Part shown: piece after piece, positions 17,416-26,200 of the stretch
Layout: every line of letters starts with the position of its first letter
Numbering within the stretch: the first letter of the stretch is position 1
Source: Halobaculum rubrum
GTDB taxonomy: Archaea; Halobacteriota; Halobacteria; Halobacteriales; Haloferacaceae
Direction of reading: 5' to 3'
Assembly (NCBI RefSeq): GCF_019880225.1
Contig: NZ_CP082284.1
Location: forward strand, 1,302,001 to 1,366,000
Length of the DNA: 64,000 nt
Position numbers and translations under genes: made by a program
Notes under the pieces: generated by a model
Told to the model about the DNA's origin: nothing
Seen by the model: only the letters and a program-made list of their open reading frames with translations
Databases searched by the model: none

Positions 17416-18705
17416 TCAGGTCCCGTGCTGCCACGAGCCCATGTACTCGCGCTGTTCGTCGCTGAGGTCGTCGAACTCGACGCCCTCGGCCGCGAGCTTC
17501 ACCTCGGCGACCTCGCGGTCGAGTTCGTCGGGCACCTCGTGGACGCCGGCGCCGTACGCCTCGCCGTTCTCGACGAGTTCGCGCACGCAGACTGCCTGCA
17601 CGCCGAACGACTGGTCCATGACCTCGACCGGGTGCCCCAGCGCGATGGGCGCCGCGAGGTTGACGAGGCGGCCCTCCGCGAGGACGTTGAGCCGGCGGCC
17701 GTCGGCCATCTCGTAGGCCTCGACGCCGTCGCGGGCCTCGTAGCGGTCGACCGCGAGGTCGTCGAGCTGGTCGAGGTTGATCTCCACGTCGAAGTGGCCC
17801 GCGTTCGCGAGGAGGACGCCGTCCTGCATGGCCTCGAAGTGCTCCTCGGTGATCACGTCGCGGTTGCCGGTGGTCGTGATGAACACGTCGCCCTGCTCGG
17901 CGGCCTCCGCCATCGGCATCACGTCGTAGCCCTCCATGTGCGCCTCCAGCGCCTTCCGGGAGTCGACCTCGCAGACGATGACGTTCGCGTTCTGGCCGGC
18001 GGCCTTCTTCGCGACGCCCTTGCCGCAGTAGCCGAAGCCGCCGACGACGACGTCCTTGCCGGCAAACGAGAGGTTCGTCGTCATGGCGATGGTCGCGAGA
18101 GAGGACTCGCCGGTGCCGTGGACGTTGTCGAACAGCCGCTTCATCGGCGTGTCGTTCACCGCGAAAACGGGGTAGTGGAGCTCGCCGTCCTCGTCCATCG
18201 CGCGCAGGCGGTGGACGCCCGTCGTGGTCTCCTCGGCGCCGCCGACGATGGAGTCGATGAGCTCGGGGTAGTCCTCGTGGATGGCCGCGACCATGTCCAT
18301 CCCGTCGTCGACCGTGATCGTCGGCTCGTGAGCGATCACCGACTCGATGGCGGCGTAGTAGTCCTCGTCGCCGACCTCCCGGACCGCGTAGGAGGTGATG
18401 TTCTCGTGGGCGTCCAGCGCCGCGCTCACGTCGTCGTGCGTCGAGAGCGGGTTACAGCCCGTGATGGCGACCTCGGCGCCGCCCTCGGCGAGCAGTTCGA
18501 CGAGGTTCGCGGTCTTCGCCTCCACGTGCATCGCCATGCCGATGGTCTGGCCCGCGAACGGCTGCTCGTCGGCGAACTCCTCGCGGAGGTGGTTCAGGAT
18601 GGGCATGTGCTGGAGCGCCCAGTCCATCTTGCGGCGGCCCTCCTCGCGGGCCGAGTCGGGGTCGTCGAGGTGATCGGTGACGGGCGGATACGACTGCGTA
18701 CTCAT
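17416..18705 (-). CDS. ahcY: Adenosylhomocysteinase
   Basis: A 429-residue NAD-dependent enzyme that splits S-adenosylhomocysteine into adenosine and homocysteine, removing the inhibitory product of methylation. Visible features are the substrate-site segments M-A-M-H-V-E-A-K-T-A and T-G-C-N-P-L-S-T, the N-D-T-P-M-K region, and the NAD loop V-G-G-F-G-Y-C-G-K-G at 221-230. It lacks the 40-residue insertion of plant and many bacterial enzymes, as is usual in archaea. An SAH/5'-deoxyadenosine-type deaminase lies two genes away on the same strand. Confidence 0.96.
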   Translation of the reverse strand: MSTQSYPPVTDHLDDPDSAREEGRRKMDWALQHMPILNHLREEFADEQPFAGQTIGMAMHVEAKTANLVELLAEGGAEVAITGCNPLSTHDDVSAALDAHENITSYAVREVGDEDYYAAIESVIAHEPTITVDDGMDMVAAIHEDYPELIDSIVGGAEETTTGVHRLRAMDEDGELHYPVFAVNDTPMKRLFDNVHGTGESSLATIAMTTNLSFAGKDVVVGGFGYCGKGVAKKAAGQNANVIVCEVDSRKALEAHMEGYDVMPMAEAAEQGDVFITTTGNRDVITEEHFEAMQDGVLLANAGHFDVEINLDQLDDLAVDRYEARDGVEAYEMADGRRLNVLAEGRLVNLAAPIALGHPVEVMDQSFGVQAVCVRELVENGEAYGAGVHEVPDELDREVAEVKLAAEGVEFDDLSDEQREYMGSWQHGT

Positions 18706-18760
18706 GTGGTCAGGATGGGTCGGGGGCGGTATAATCCCGCCGAACTCCGATCACGCCGCC

Positions 18761-20305
18761 TCACTCGTCCCGAGCCACGAACGGGGCGAACGACCCGACG
18801 AGACAGCCCCAGACCACGTGGCCGAGCAGCGACGGCAGCGTGAGATTCGGGAGCTCCGTCGGGATCCCGACGCTGTTGAGCCACAGCCCCATGACGACGC
18901 CCGCGGCGACGAGCCAGAGGGCGAAGCCGTACGCGATCCCGAGGGGAACCGACCGACGCAACGATCCGAGGGCGCCCGACACGGGGGACGCCGAGAGCCC
19001 GGCGACGAAGATCGTCGCGAAGACCGCGCTGTGAAACAGGTGTGCCACCCAGCCGCCGATCGAGGCGTCGGCCCCGTACAGCGCGCCGATGACGGCGAGC
19101 GACCCGGTCGCCGCCTCCAGAACGGCCCCCATCGCGACCCCGGCGACGAGTCCGGCCACCAGCGACCGCCGCAGCGTCTCCGGCTTCACGCCCGGGTCGT
19201 TCCCGGGCGGGGCGTGTTCGCCGGTCCGGAGCAGGCGGACCGCCACTCGGGTCCGGCCGCCGTCGCGGACGACTTCCACTCCCCCGCCGTACTGTGCGGC
19301 GAGGAGGTGGAGGATCGGCGCCCCGTAGTCGACGTCGTTGTGCTCGTACTCGGGGACGCCGTCGACCAGCACGTCGGTCTCGCGGTCGGAGAGCCACGAG
19401 CCGGGCGCCTCGACGGCGACCGTGACGGTCGTCGCGTCGACCGCGACCTCGACGGCCGCCGCGCCGTCGCCGTCCGATGCCGGGGGCAGCGAGAACAGCT
19501 CCGCCAGCAGGGTCGTGAGGTTCGAGTCCGCGCGCACCGAGACCGACCCGATATCGTCGCCCCGAACCGCCATCGGGCCCTCGACCGTCCCGCGTGCAGA
19601 GGCGACCGCCTCGTCGAGCGGAACCGGCGCGAGCGAGGCGTTCGTCTCCCGCGTGGACCGGATCAGGAACTCGAGCCCCTCGATCGTCCGTTCGATGCGG
19701 TCGATCCCCGACCGGATCGCCGCGTGGCTGCGGTCGTCGTCCGGAGCCAGGCCGTCGGCGAGCAGGTCGGCGTGCCCCCGGACGGCGGTGATCGAGTTGC
19801 GCACCTCGTGACGGAGCTTCCGGTCGAGCAGGACCACCTGGTCGGCTTGGCGCTCGAGTTCGTCCCGGTACCGGTCGGCGGTCGCCGAGCGGGCGCCGAT
19901 CACCACGCCGGCCGCCCCGCCGGTGAGCACCATCGTCGCGACGACCCCGCCGAGGCGCGCGCCCATCGGACCGCCCGTCGCCCCCGTCACCGCGACGAGC
20001 GAGGTCGCGGCGAGGAAGACGCAGCCGACGGCAAACCATCCGGCGACGGTACGGACGTACCGCCTGCCGTACGTCGATATCGCGAGGTTGAACCCGTACA
20101 ACACCACCCCGAACCCGAACACGAGCGGGACCGTCCGCGTGGCCGTCATCCGGAGCGTCGGCGCGGCGGTCGTGTAGATCAGGTCCGCGACGAGGAACCG
20201 CGTCAGGACGAAGGCGACGACGGCGATGAGGAGACCGCTCGGTTTGATGACGCGCTCGTTTCCTGCAGAGGGGACCGCCACGACGACCTCCTCTTCGAAC
20301 AGCAT
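18761..20305 (-). CDS. Membrane histidine kinase-like protein with degenerate ATPase domain and C-terminal membrane module
   Basis: A 514-residue protein in three parts. Residues 20-140 hold four to five membrane helices. Residues 150-215 are a DHp-like helix pair with H166 in L-R-H-E-V-R-N-S-I. Residues 230-360 resemble a HATPase domain, but the N-box asparagine is not found (L-L-A-E-L-F-S-L-P-P) and the G1 D-x-G-x-G is replaced by V-E-A-P-G-S-W. A second membrane region of four helices (about 380-505) follows. ATP binding is therefore doubtful; it may be a pseudokinase or a partner for another kinase. No response regulator is adjacent. The call as kinase-like is solid; activity is not. Confidence 0.78.
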   Translation of the reverse strand: MLFEEEVVVAVPSAGNERVIKPSGLLIAVVAFVLTRFLVADLIYTTAAPTLRMTATRTVPLVFGFGVVLYGFNLAISTYGRRYVRTVAGWFAVGCVFLAATSLVAVTGATGGPMGARLGGVVATMVLTGGAAGVVIGARSATADRYRDELERQADQVVLLDRKLRHEVRNSITAVRGHADLLADGLAPDDDRSHAAIRSGIDRIERTIEGLEFLIRSTRETNASLAPVPLDEAVASARGTVEGPMAVRGDDIGSVSVRADSNLTTLLAELFSLPPASDGDGAAAVEVAVDATTVTVAVEAPGSWLSDRETDVLVDGVPEYEHNDVDYGAPILHLLAAQYGGGVEVVRDGGRTRVAVRLLRTGEHAPPGNDPGVKPETLRRSLVAGLVAGVAMGAVLEAATGSLAVIGALYGADASIGGWVAHLFHSAVFATIFVAGLSASPVSGALGSLRRSVPLGIAYGFALWLVAAGVVMGLWLNSVGIPTELPNLTLPSLLGHVVWGCLVGSFAPFVARDE

Positions 20306-20430
20306 GATAAGCGCCCGTCGGTCGGGCGAATATCGCGCACAGCCGATAGCCGCGATCGTTCCGGCGCCCCCTATTGCGGATCACAAGAGAGACCGGTCGA
20401 CGGGGTCCAGATCGGGGTCGCAGGTCCGTG

Positions 20431-21732
20431 TTACTCTCCAGCGCGCGCGACGAGCGCCTCGGCGTGGTCCTGCGCTCGCTCGCGCACGTCCGCCTCGTCG
20501 AAGGCGAGCACGTCGCGGTCGCGCATCAGCACCTCGCCGTCACACACCGTGTGGCGCACGTCGCTCCCGCGGGCGGCGTACGCGAGATGCGAGACGAGGT
20601 CGTGTTCGGGCGTCAGGTGGACGGCCTCGAGGTCGACGACGGCGAGATCGGCGTTCGCGCCCGCCTCGATCCGGCCGGAGTCGAAGCCGAGCGCGTCGGC
20701 GCCGCCCTCGGTCGCCATCCGGACGGCGGTCTCGGCGTCGACCGCAGCGGCGTCGTCGGCCGCGAGTTTGCCGAGCATGGCGGCGTCGCGGATCTCGTCG
20801 AAGAGGTCGAGGTCGTTGTTCGAGGCGGCGCCGTCGGTGCCGAGCGCGACGGTCACGCCCGCGTCGAGCAGCTCCTGTACCGGCGCCATCCCGGACGCGA
20901 GCTTCATGTTCGAGGCCGGGCAGTGGGCGACGGCGGTGCCGCGCTCGGCGAGCGTCTCGATCTCCGAGGCGTCGGTGTGGACGCCGTGGGCGACCCACGT
21001 GTCCTCGGCGAGCAGGCCGAGGTCGTCGGCGTACTCGGTCGGTCGGACGCCCGCCTCGGCGTCGATCTCGTCGAGGTAGGTCTCGGTCTCGTTCAGGTGG
21101 AAGTGCAGCGGGACGCCGGCCTCGCGGACTCTCGGGACGAACTCCTCGAAGTACTCGGTGCCGACGGTGTGGGGCGCGTGCGGCATCACCGCCGTCCGGA
21201 CCCGGCCGTCGGCGGCGCCGTCGTACTCCTCGGCGACCGCGATCGACTCGGCGAAGTCGTCGCGTGCGGCCTCCTCGTCCTTGCCGACGGTGACGACGCC
21301 GTGGCCGACGCGGGCGCGGAGGCCGGCCTCGCGGACCGCCTCGACGACCTCGCCGACGTGGAAGTACATGTCCGCGAAGGCGGTGGTTCCGCTCCGGATC
21401 AGCTCGACGGCCGCGAGTCGGGTGCCGACGGCCACGTCCTCGGGCGTCAGCTCCGCCTCAGCGGGCCAGATGTCCTCCTGAAGCCAGTCCTCGAGGGCTT
21501 TGTCGTCGGCGTAGCCGCGGAGGAGCGTCATCGTCGCGTGGCCGTGGGCGTTCACGAGCCCCGGCATCACGAGCGAGTCGGTCGCATCGAGCGTTCCGTC
21601 CGCGTCGCCGGCGAGGTCGGGCCCGACCTCGAGGATCTCGCCCGCGTCGGCGTCGATCAGGACGTCGGCGCGGATCACGTCGAACTCGGGCGTGAGCACG
21701 CGCCCGTCGGTGACGGCGAGTGTGTCGGTCAT
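20431..21732 (-). CDS. Amidohydrolase: SAH / 5'-deoxyadenosine / MTA deaminase family
   Basis: A 433-residue metal-dependent amidohydrolase. Ligand motifs are in order: N-A-H-G-H-A-T-M-T-L-L-R-G-Y-A-D-D near residue 62, H-F-H-L-N-E-T around 215, V-A-H-G-V-H-T about 248, and L-G-T-D-G-A-A-S-N-N-D-L-D near 300. This subgroup (DadD/MtaD-like) deaminates adenosine-containing nucleosides such as SAH, 5'-methylthioadenosine and 5'-deoxyadenosine to inosine forms. Neighbouring ahcY makes a role in SAM by-product salvage likely. Which of the three is preferred cannot be read from the sequence. Confidence 0.88.
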   Translation of the reverse strand: MTDTLAVTDGRVLTPEFDVIRADVLIDADAGEILEVGPDLAGDADGTLDATDSLVMPGLVNAHGHATMTLLRGYADDKALEDWLQEDIWPAEAELTPEDVAVGTRLAAVELIRSGTTAFADMYFHVGEVVEAVREAGLRARVGHGVVTVGKDEEAARDDFAESIAVAEEYDGAADGRVRTAVMPHAPHTVGTEYFEEFVPRVREAGVPLHFHLNETETYLDEIDAEAGVRPTEYADDLGLLAEDTWVAHGVHTDASEIETLAERGTAVAHCPASNMKLASGMAPVQELLDAGVTVALGTDGAASNNDLDLFDEIRDAAMLGKLAADDAAAVDAETAVRMATEGGADALGFDSGRIEAGANADLAVVDLEAVHLTPEHDLVSHLAYAARGSDVRHTVCDGEVLMRDRDVLAFDEADVRERAQDHAEALVARAGE

Positions 21733-21832
21733 GTCTGTGGGTCGCGGCGGTCGGCTACTGAAAGCGTCGGGATCGTCGCGCGACCATGTGGCGGGATCGA
21801 TGCGAAGGGACGCGGTGGGGGGCAGGCACGTT

Positions 21833-21876
21833 CACGCGAGAACCACGACCAGCGCGACCGAGATGACCACCAGCGT
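21833..21876 (-). repeat. Direct-repeat relic of the GATE-protein 3' coding end
   Basis: On the minus strand this reads W-F-T-L-V-V-I-S-V-A-L-V-V-V-L-A-stop. The 3' end of the GATE-domain gene at 23264-23307 reads K-V-V-F-I-S-L-A-L-V-V-F-L-A-stop. By eye the two 44-bp stretches agree at most positions and lie in the same orientation about 1.43 kb apart, flanking the archaellin gene. I read this as a leftover of a duplicated gene end. No start codon precedes it in frame. Confidence 0.4.
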
Positions 21877-22151
21877 GAACCACCCTACCCTACTCGATCG
21901 CGGCTGACGCCGTTCGCTGCTTGAGGGCAGGGCTTCCTGAATACGAGGTTCGTATCGCCATCAGTACAGCGCGTGGAGAGCGTAGCTACCGTGGCATCTA
22001 GCGACAGCTACGATTGCACTCCACTTCCCTCGACGAACGGGGAGTGGCCCCCTGCGATGCCGAGTGATCCTCGGCGTGATGAATGCGAACACGGTTGGAG
22101 GTCTTCCGCCAATTTCCAGCCCGTTCTCATAGTTGATTTCTCGTAGGAGAG

Positions 22152-22159
22152 ATATATAC
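22152..22159 (+). promoter_or_regulatory. TATA box of the archaellin gene
   Basis: An atatatac box with AT-rich flanks lies about 40 bp before the archaellin ATG, implying a short 5' leader of roughly 15-20 nt. It is an unusually strong TATA match compared with other promoters in the window. Confidence 0.55.
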
Positions 22160-22197
22160 GTCAGGTGAGATTCGGTTGTCTTGTTCGGTAGAAACCA

Positions 22198-22806
22198 ATG
22201 TTCGAGTTCATTACGGACGAGGAAGAGCGCGGGCAGGTGGGTATCGGGACGCTCATCGTGTTCATCGCGATGGTACTCGTGGCGGCGATCGCCGCGGGCG
22301 TTCTCATCAACACCGCCGGCTTCCTCCAGAGCAAGTCGCAGGAAACGGGTCAACAGAGCAGCAAGCAGGTCAGCGACCGGGTTCAGGAAGTCGCCACCGT
22401 CGGCAACGTTGACAGCAATGGGGAAATCGACATCGTCAACGTGACCGTGACGCAGGCACCCGGTGCCGGCGAGATCGACATCCAGAACGCGACCGTCACC
22501 TGGATCGGCCCGACTGGAACCTACCAGTTGGTCTCAACAACAGATAATTACGACAACCAGAAGCCCGCCAATCAAGAGTTCTCCTACTCCAGCGTTAAAG
22601 ACGCCGATGACTCGGGCAGCGTCCTCAACGACGCGGATGACCGACTAAAACTCGTGTTCGACATCAGTACGTACGCGGGCACCGATAATAACCTCGGCGA
22701 GGGTGAGGAAGTGACGATCAAGGTCAACACGATGGCCGGCGCGACCACGGAGATCCGGTTCACCGTGCCCGAGTCGCTCGGGAACAAGGAAGCCGTCGAG
22801 CTGTAA
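22198..22806 (+). CDS. Archaellin (archaeal flagellin)
   Basis: A 202-residue major structural protein of the archaellum type. The class III leader is clear: a charged start [12 protein letters not shown], predicted cleavage after G12, then [18 protein letters not shown], the hydrophobic helix that packs in the filament core. The C-terminal half is a beta-rich globular domain. Two N-glycosylation sequons are present, N81-V-T and N97-A-T. It has no neighbouring arl genes (CDE/F/G/H/I/J), so it is an isolated archaellin. An A24 peptidase able to process it is encoded at 2.7-3.8 kb. Confidence 0.92.
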   Translation: MFEFITDEEERGQVGIGTLIVFIAMVLVAAIAAGVLINTAGFLQSKSQETGQQSSKQVSDRVQEVATVGNVDSNGEIDIVNVTVTQAPGAGEIDIQNATVTWIGPTGTYQLVSTTDNYDNQKPANQEFSYSSVKDADDSGSVLNDADDRLKLVFDISTYAGTDNNLGEGEEVTIKVNTMAGATTEIRFTVPESLGNKEAVEL

Positions 22807-22974
22807 GTCGGCGCCCCCTTTCTCTCGGTTCGCTCGCTCTCGAGTAGTAACACCTCCCCAGCGGCGACAGCGAGAGGCTGACCCTGAAATCGAGCCCCAC
22901 ACACGCGTGAACGAGCCGTTCAGCTGGCCAGGACATCCGATTCTGGGATCGCTGAGACGCGACTCGTGGCCGTC

Positions 22975-23169
22975 TCAGGCCAGGACCGCTCGGAAGTCGG
23001 CCGTAGCTCTGTGTTGCCAGCCGCCTCGTTTCGTCTCGAACACCAGGACCGACGACGATCGGACGCCTGAACAGCACCGTGTGACCGGCACGTCGCCGAT
23101 CGAAACGGGAGCGAGTTGGTCGAGGGACAGGCCGAATTGCCTCTCGATCGATACGAGCTCGCCCGGGGG
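22975..23169 (-). pseudogene. Fragment of a small gene without a start codon
   Basis: The minus strand between the in-frame TAA at 23170-23172 and the TGA at 22975-22977 is open for 64 codons and reads like real protein: G-E-L-V-S-I-E-R-Q-F-G-L-S-L-D-Q-L, V-T-R-C-C-S-G-V-R, and V-F-E-T-K-R-G-G-W-Q-H-R. There is no ATG, GTG or TTG near the start; the first GTG is about 28 codons in. I read it as the C-terminal remnant of an unrecognised protein. The rest of 22807-23262 shows nothing convincing. Confidence 0.35.
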
Positions 23170-23262
23170 TTAGACGCCCAACGCTTCTTACCGAGATGAT
23201 CCGTTCTCACGCTGGCCGTCGGGGCGAACTACCGGCGATCCCGTTCGGCCACAGATCGGTGC

Positions 23263-24360
23263 TCACGCGAGGAACACGACCAGCGCGAGCGAGATGAACA
23301 CCACCTTCAGCGCCGTGTTCACCGCGATCACCTTCGATCCGAACTCCGGCCCCCAAACGCCGTACTGGAACGGGATCGAGCGCTTGAACGTCGAGAACGC
23401 GAACGAGACGATCCCGCCGATCAGCAGTCCGGCGACCGCCTGTTCGGGCGTCAGCGTCGAGCCGATGAGCGGGGCGAACGCCGCCGCCCCCGCGGTCGTG
23501 TCGAACACGAACACGACGATCGCGGGCACCACCGCCGCTGGCAGGCCGACGACCTCGGCGAACGGTCCGGCGACGTCGCTCGACAGCGCCTGGAGGTCCA
23601 CGCGAGCCACGAGCACCGTGACGAGCACGTACACGACCGCGAGCCGCGGCACGATCCGGCGGAGCGTCGACCACGTCGACTCGGCGGCCGCCGCCAGTTC
23701 GTCGCGGAGCTCCCCGTCACCGTCAGAGTCCTCCGGGCCGTCGGCGCCGTCCGGGTCCGGGGCGCCGCCGGGATCCGCGGAGGTCGCCCCGCCGTCGGTC
23801 GCCTCCCGGACCGTCTCGGCGTCCGGACGAGCCCGCGCCTCGCCGCGAAGCAATAGCGCGCCCGCGAGCACCCCGGTGAACGTGATCCCGAGCGCGATGG
23901 CCCCACGGGTGCCGACGTACAGCACGCCGGTCTCGCGGCCGAGGATGGGGATGACGACGGGAACGTAGAACGTGAACAGGTGCTGGACGAAGCCGAAGAA
24001 CGTGTTGATGACGACGGCGACCATCGTCGCGCGGTCGGACAGGCGACCGGACTCGCGGAAGTCCGCGAGCATGCCGTAGCCCGCGGTCGTCGACGCCGCG
24101 GTCGTGACGATGGCGGTGCCGGCCTCGTCCGGGAGGTTCGCCGGGCCGGTGAGGTATCGCGAGAACCCCGCGATCCGTTCGACGAGCCCGAACTCGACGG
24201 CGACGTTCGCGAGGAACACCCCGACGGCGATGAGCACCGCGATGCGCGCGACCCGCGCTACCGCGTCGACGACGAGCGGGAAGAGGTTCACGAGAACCGA
24301 AACGGGGTCCGCGGAGATCTGGAGGGAGTCCGCACGGAGTGCGGCGCCGACGGCGTCCAT
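23263..24360 (-). CDS. Nucleoside recognition (GATE) domain membrane protein
   Basis: A 365-residue membrane protein with eight or so helices in two halves, split by an acidic hydrophilic loop (about residues 180-225) rich in Asp, Gly and Pro. Each half carries a GATE-like stretch: L-P-D-E-A-G-T-A-I-V-T-T-A-A-S-T-T-A-G-Y-G and L-T-P-E-Q-A-V-A-G-L-L-I-G-G-I-V. Related proteins include SpmA/SpmB and FeoB/nucleoside transporter gate domains; the cargo is unknown. It is a single gene. A degenerate copy of its last 15 codons lies beyond the archaellin gene. Confidence 0.8.
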   Translation of the reverse strand: MDAVGAALRADSLQISADPVSVLVNLFPLVVDAVARVARIAVLIAVGVFLANVAVEFGLVERIAGFSRYLTGPANLPDEAGTAIVTTAASTTAGYGMLADFRESGRLSDRATMVAVVINTFFGFVQHLFTFYVPVVIPILGRETGVLYVGTRGAIALGITFTGVLAGALLLRGEARARPDAETVREATDGGATSADPGGAPDPDGADGPEDSDGDGELRDELAAAAESTWSTLRRIVPRLAVVYVLVTVLVARVDLQALSSDVAGPFAEVVGLPAAVVPAIVVFVFDTTAGAAAFAPLIGSTLTPEQAVAGLLIGGIVSFAFSTFKRSIPFQYGVWGPEFGSKVIAVNTALKVVFISLALVVFLA

Positions 24361-24486
24361 GGACGCACTCCGGGCGCGGCCGGTAAGCCGGTTTCGCCGC
24401 GTCGGTTCCCCCTTCCCCGTTGCTCCCGGAGCGTTCCACCGAAACGGGCGGCGGATTTATCCTATCGGCCGGGAAACCTGACTCGA

Positions 24487-24975
24487 ATGCGCGGCCGAGG
24501 GCAGACGAGGACGACGATTCGTCATCGGGTGAGCGAGCCGGCGCTGACGGGACTCGGCGCCGGCGCCGTCGTCGTCCCCGCCCCGCTGTTCGCCGCGGCC
24601 GTCGCCGTCGACGGGTGGACCGCCGGGCTCGTCGGGCTCGCGGCGACGATCGGCGTCGCGCTACACGTGGCGTTTGCGGCCGCCGACGCCGACGACGGCG
24701 GCCTCTCGACAGCCGACGACCCGGTGCGACGGGCGGGACTGGCCGGCGGCGGGGCGTTCCTCGCCGGCGCGCTCCCGTCGCTGGTAGTGCTCGCGGGGGT
24801 CGCGTTGGGGTTCCTGCTCGCGATCGCCGTCGTCGCCGCCGAGTTGGCGGTCGTCGCGGGGTTGCGCGTTCGGTTCGTCGGCGGCGACGTGCTGGAAACG
24901 GCGGTTCGCGTCGTCCTCGGCGGCGCACTCGCGGTCGCCCTCGGCGCCGGCGTCGGCTCGTTGGCAGGGATATGA
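24487..24975 (+). CDS. Small membrane protein, unknown function
   Basis: A 162-residue protein with about four membrane helices rich in Ala, Val and Gly (V-V-V-P-A-P-L-F-A-A-A-V-A-V-D onward) and only one substantial hydrophilic loop near residues 70-80. A tttatcc box about 31 bp before the ATG at 24487 supports the start. It shows no transport or enzyme motif and I do not recognise the family. It is divergent from the GATE-domain gene and followed after 126 bp by the ribosomal cluster, which has its own upstream region. Confidence 0.65.
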   Translation: MRGRGQTRTTIRHRVSEPALTGLGAGAVVVPAPLFAAAVAVDGWTAGLVGLAATIGVALHVAFAAADADDGGLSTADDPVRRAGLAGGGAFLAGALPSLVVLAGVALGFLLAIAVVAAELAVVAGLRVRFVGGDVLETAVRVVLGGALAVALGAGVGSLAGI

Positions 24976-25101
24976 CTCCGAGTACGCGAGGACTGTGGTC
25001 CTGGGCACACGGGGACTGCGATCCCGGGACGGGAGGAGTGGCAGAGCCACGCGTCCGGATAGACAGGGTTTTCCCTTCCGGCGATGGATATGCCGGATAC
25101 C

Positions 25102-25254
25102 ATGACTAAGAAATCCAAGGGCAAGAAGAAGCGCCTTGCCAAGCTGGAGCGGCAGAACAGCCGCGTGCCGGCGTGGGTGATGATGAAGACCGACATGGAA
25201 GTGACCCGTAACCCGAAGCGACGCCACTGGCGGCGCTCGGACACCGACGAGTAA
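25102..25254 (+). CDS. rpl39e: Ribosomal protein L39e (eL39)
   Basis: A 50-residue basic protein, [16 protein letters not shown]...P-A-W-V-M-M-K-T-D, which is unmistakably L39e, a small 50S subunit protein lining the exit tunnel. It is one of the few basic proteins in this acidic proteome. The ATG at 25102 gives the family length; an in-frame ATG at 25084 would add six residues. Its TAA is followed directly by the rpl31e ATG, so the cluster rpl39e-rpl31e-eif6-rpl18a-pfdA-ftsY begins here. Confidence 0.96.
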   Translation: MTKKSKGKKKRLAKLERQNSRVPAWVMMKTDMEVTRNPKRRHWRRSDTDE

Positions 25255-25530
25255 ATGAGCGCCAACGACTTCGAGGAGCGCGTCGTCACGATCCCGCTCC
25301 GCGAGGCGAAGCAAGCGCCGTCCCAGGAGCGCGGCGACAAGGCGATGTCGCTCATCCGGGCGCACCTGGCGAAGCACTTCTCGGTCGACGAGGACGGCGT
25401 TCGCCTCGATCCGGCGGTCAACGAGACCGTCTGGGCGCGCGGGCGCCAGAAGCCGCCGAGCAAGGTTCGCCTGCGCGCGGCTCGCTTCGACGAGGACGGC
25501 GAGGTCGTCGTCGAAGCGGAGCCGGCCTGA
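25255..25530 (+). CDS. rpl31e: Ribosomal protein L31e (eL31)
   Basis: A 91-residue 50S protein with the family's E-R-V-V-T-I-P-L-R-E-A-K start, K-A-M-S-L-I-R-A-H-L-A-K-H-F in the middle and V-N-E-T-V-W-A-R-G-R-Q-K-P-P-S-K-V near the end. It sits near the tunnel exit on the large subunit. The ATG touches the L39e stop and the gene ends 3 bp before eif6, so translation is likely coupled along the cluster. Confidence 0.96.
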   Translation: MSANDFEERVVTIPLREAKQAPSQERGDKAMSLIRAHLAKHFSVDEDGVRLDPAVNETVWARGRQKPPSKVRLRAARFDEDGEVVVEAEPA

Positions 25531-25533
25531 GGC

Positions 25534-26199
25534 GTGCTTCGCGTTTCGTTCGCCGGGTCGTCGTACGTCGGAGTGTACGCGCACGCCGCCAGCGACTGCC
25601 TCGTCGTGCGGCCCGACGTGGAGGACGACCTCGCCGACCAACTCGAGCGCGAGTTCGGCGTCGACGTGTTGGCCACGACCGTCGGCGGCTCCGGCACGGT
25701 CGGCTCGCTGGTCGCGGGCAACGAGCACGGGACGCTCGTCTCCCGACAGGCGACCGACCGCGAGATCGACGCGCTCCGCGAGGCGACCGACGATCCCGTC
25801 GAGCGCCTCCCGGGGAAGCTCAACGCCGCCGGCAACGTCGTCCTCGCGAACGACTACGGCGCGTACGTCCACCCCGATCTGACCGACGAGGCGGTCGACG
25901 TGGTCGAGGCCGTACTCGACGTGCCGGTACGCCGCGGTTCGCTCGGCGACGTCAACACCGTGGGCACCGCCGCGGTCGCCAACAACACCGGCGTCCTCTG
26001 TCACCCGCACAGCGAGGAGCCGGAGTTGGAGGCACTGGAGGAGCACCTCGACGTGTACGCCGACCTCGGCACCGTCAACTACGGCGCGCCGCTGGTCGGC
26101 TCGGGACTGCTCGCCAACGACGACGGGTACGTCGTCGGCGAGGACACGACTGGGCCCGAGCTGGGTCGGATCGACGACACGCTCGGGTTCATCGAGTAA
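25534..26199 (+). CDS. eif6: Translation initiation factor 6 (aIF6)
   Basis: A 221-residue anti-association factor that binds the 50S subunit and keeps it from joining 30S prematurely. The five-fold repeat of the IF6 pentein shows as recurrent G-N segments: V-A-G-N-E-H-G, L-A-N-D-Y-G, V-A-N-N-T-G, L-A-N-D-D-G. Translation begins at a GTG (25534), 3 bp after the L31e stop; this gives the typical start [13 protein letters not shown]. After it the cluster is interrupted by about 450 bp holding a tandem repeat. Confidence 0.95.
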   Translation: MLRVSFAGSSYVGVYAHAASDCLVVRPDVEDDLADQLEREFGVDVLATTVGGSGTVGSLVAGNEHGTLVSRQATDREIDALREATDDPVERLPGKLNAAGNVVLANDYGAYVHPDLTDEAVDVVEAVLDVPVRRGSLGDVNTVGTAAVANNTGVLCHPHSEEPELEALEEHLDVYADLGTVNYGAPLVGSGLLANDDGYVVGEDTTGPELGRIDDTLGFIE

Positions 26200-26200
26200 G

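Larger units (their letters stand above)
21733..22197. other. Gene-poor region upstream of the archaellin
   Basis: About 465 bp without a supported gene. It contains a short minus-strand coding relic (21834 to about 21926) and a cagggcttcctga sequence at about 21929-21941 that resembles the ends left by IS200/IS605-type elements in haloarchaea. The part from 22080 on is less G+C-rich than its surroundings and carries the archaellin promoter. Confidence 0.4.
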
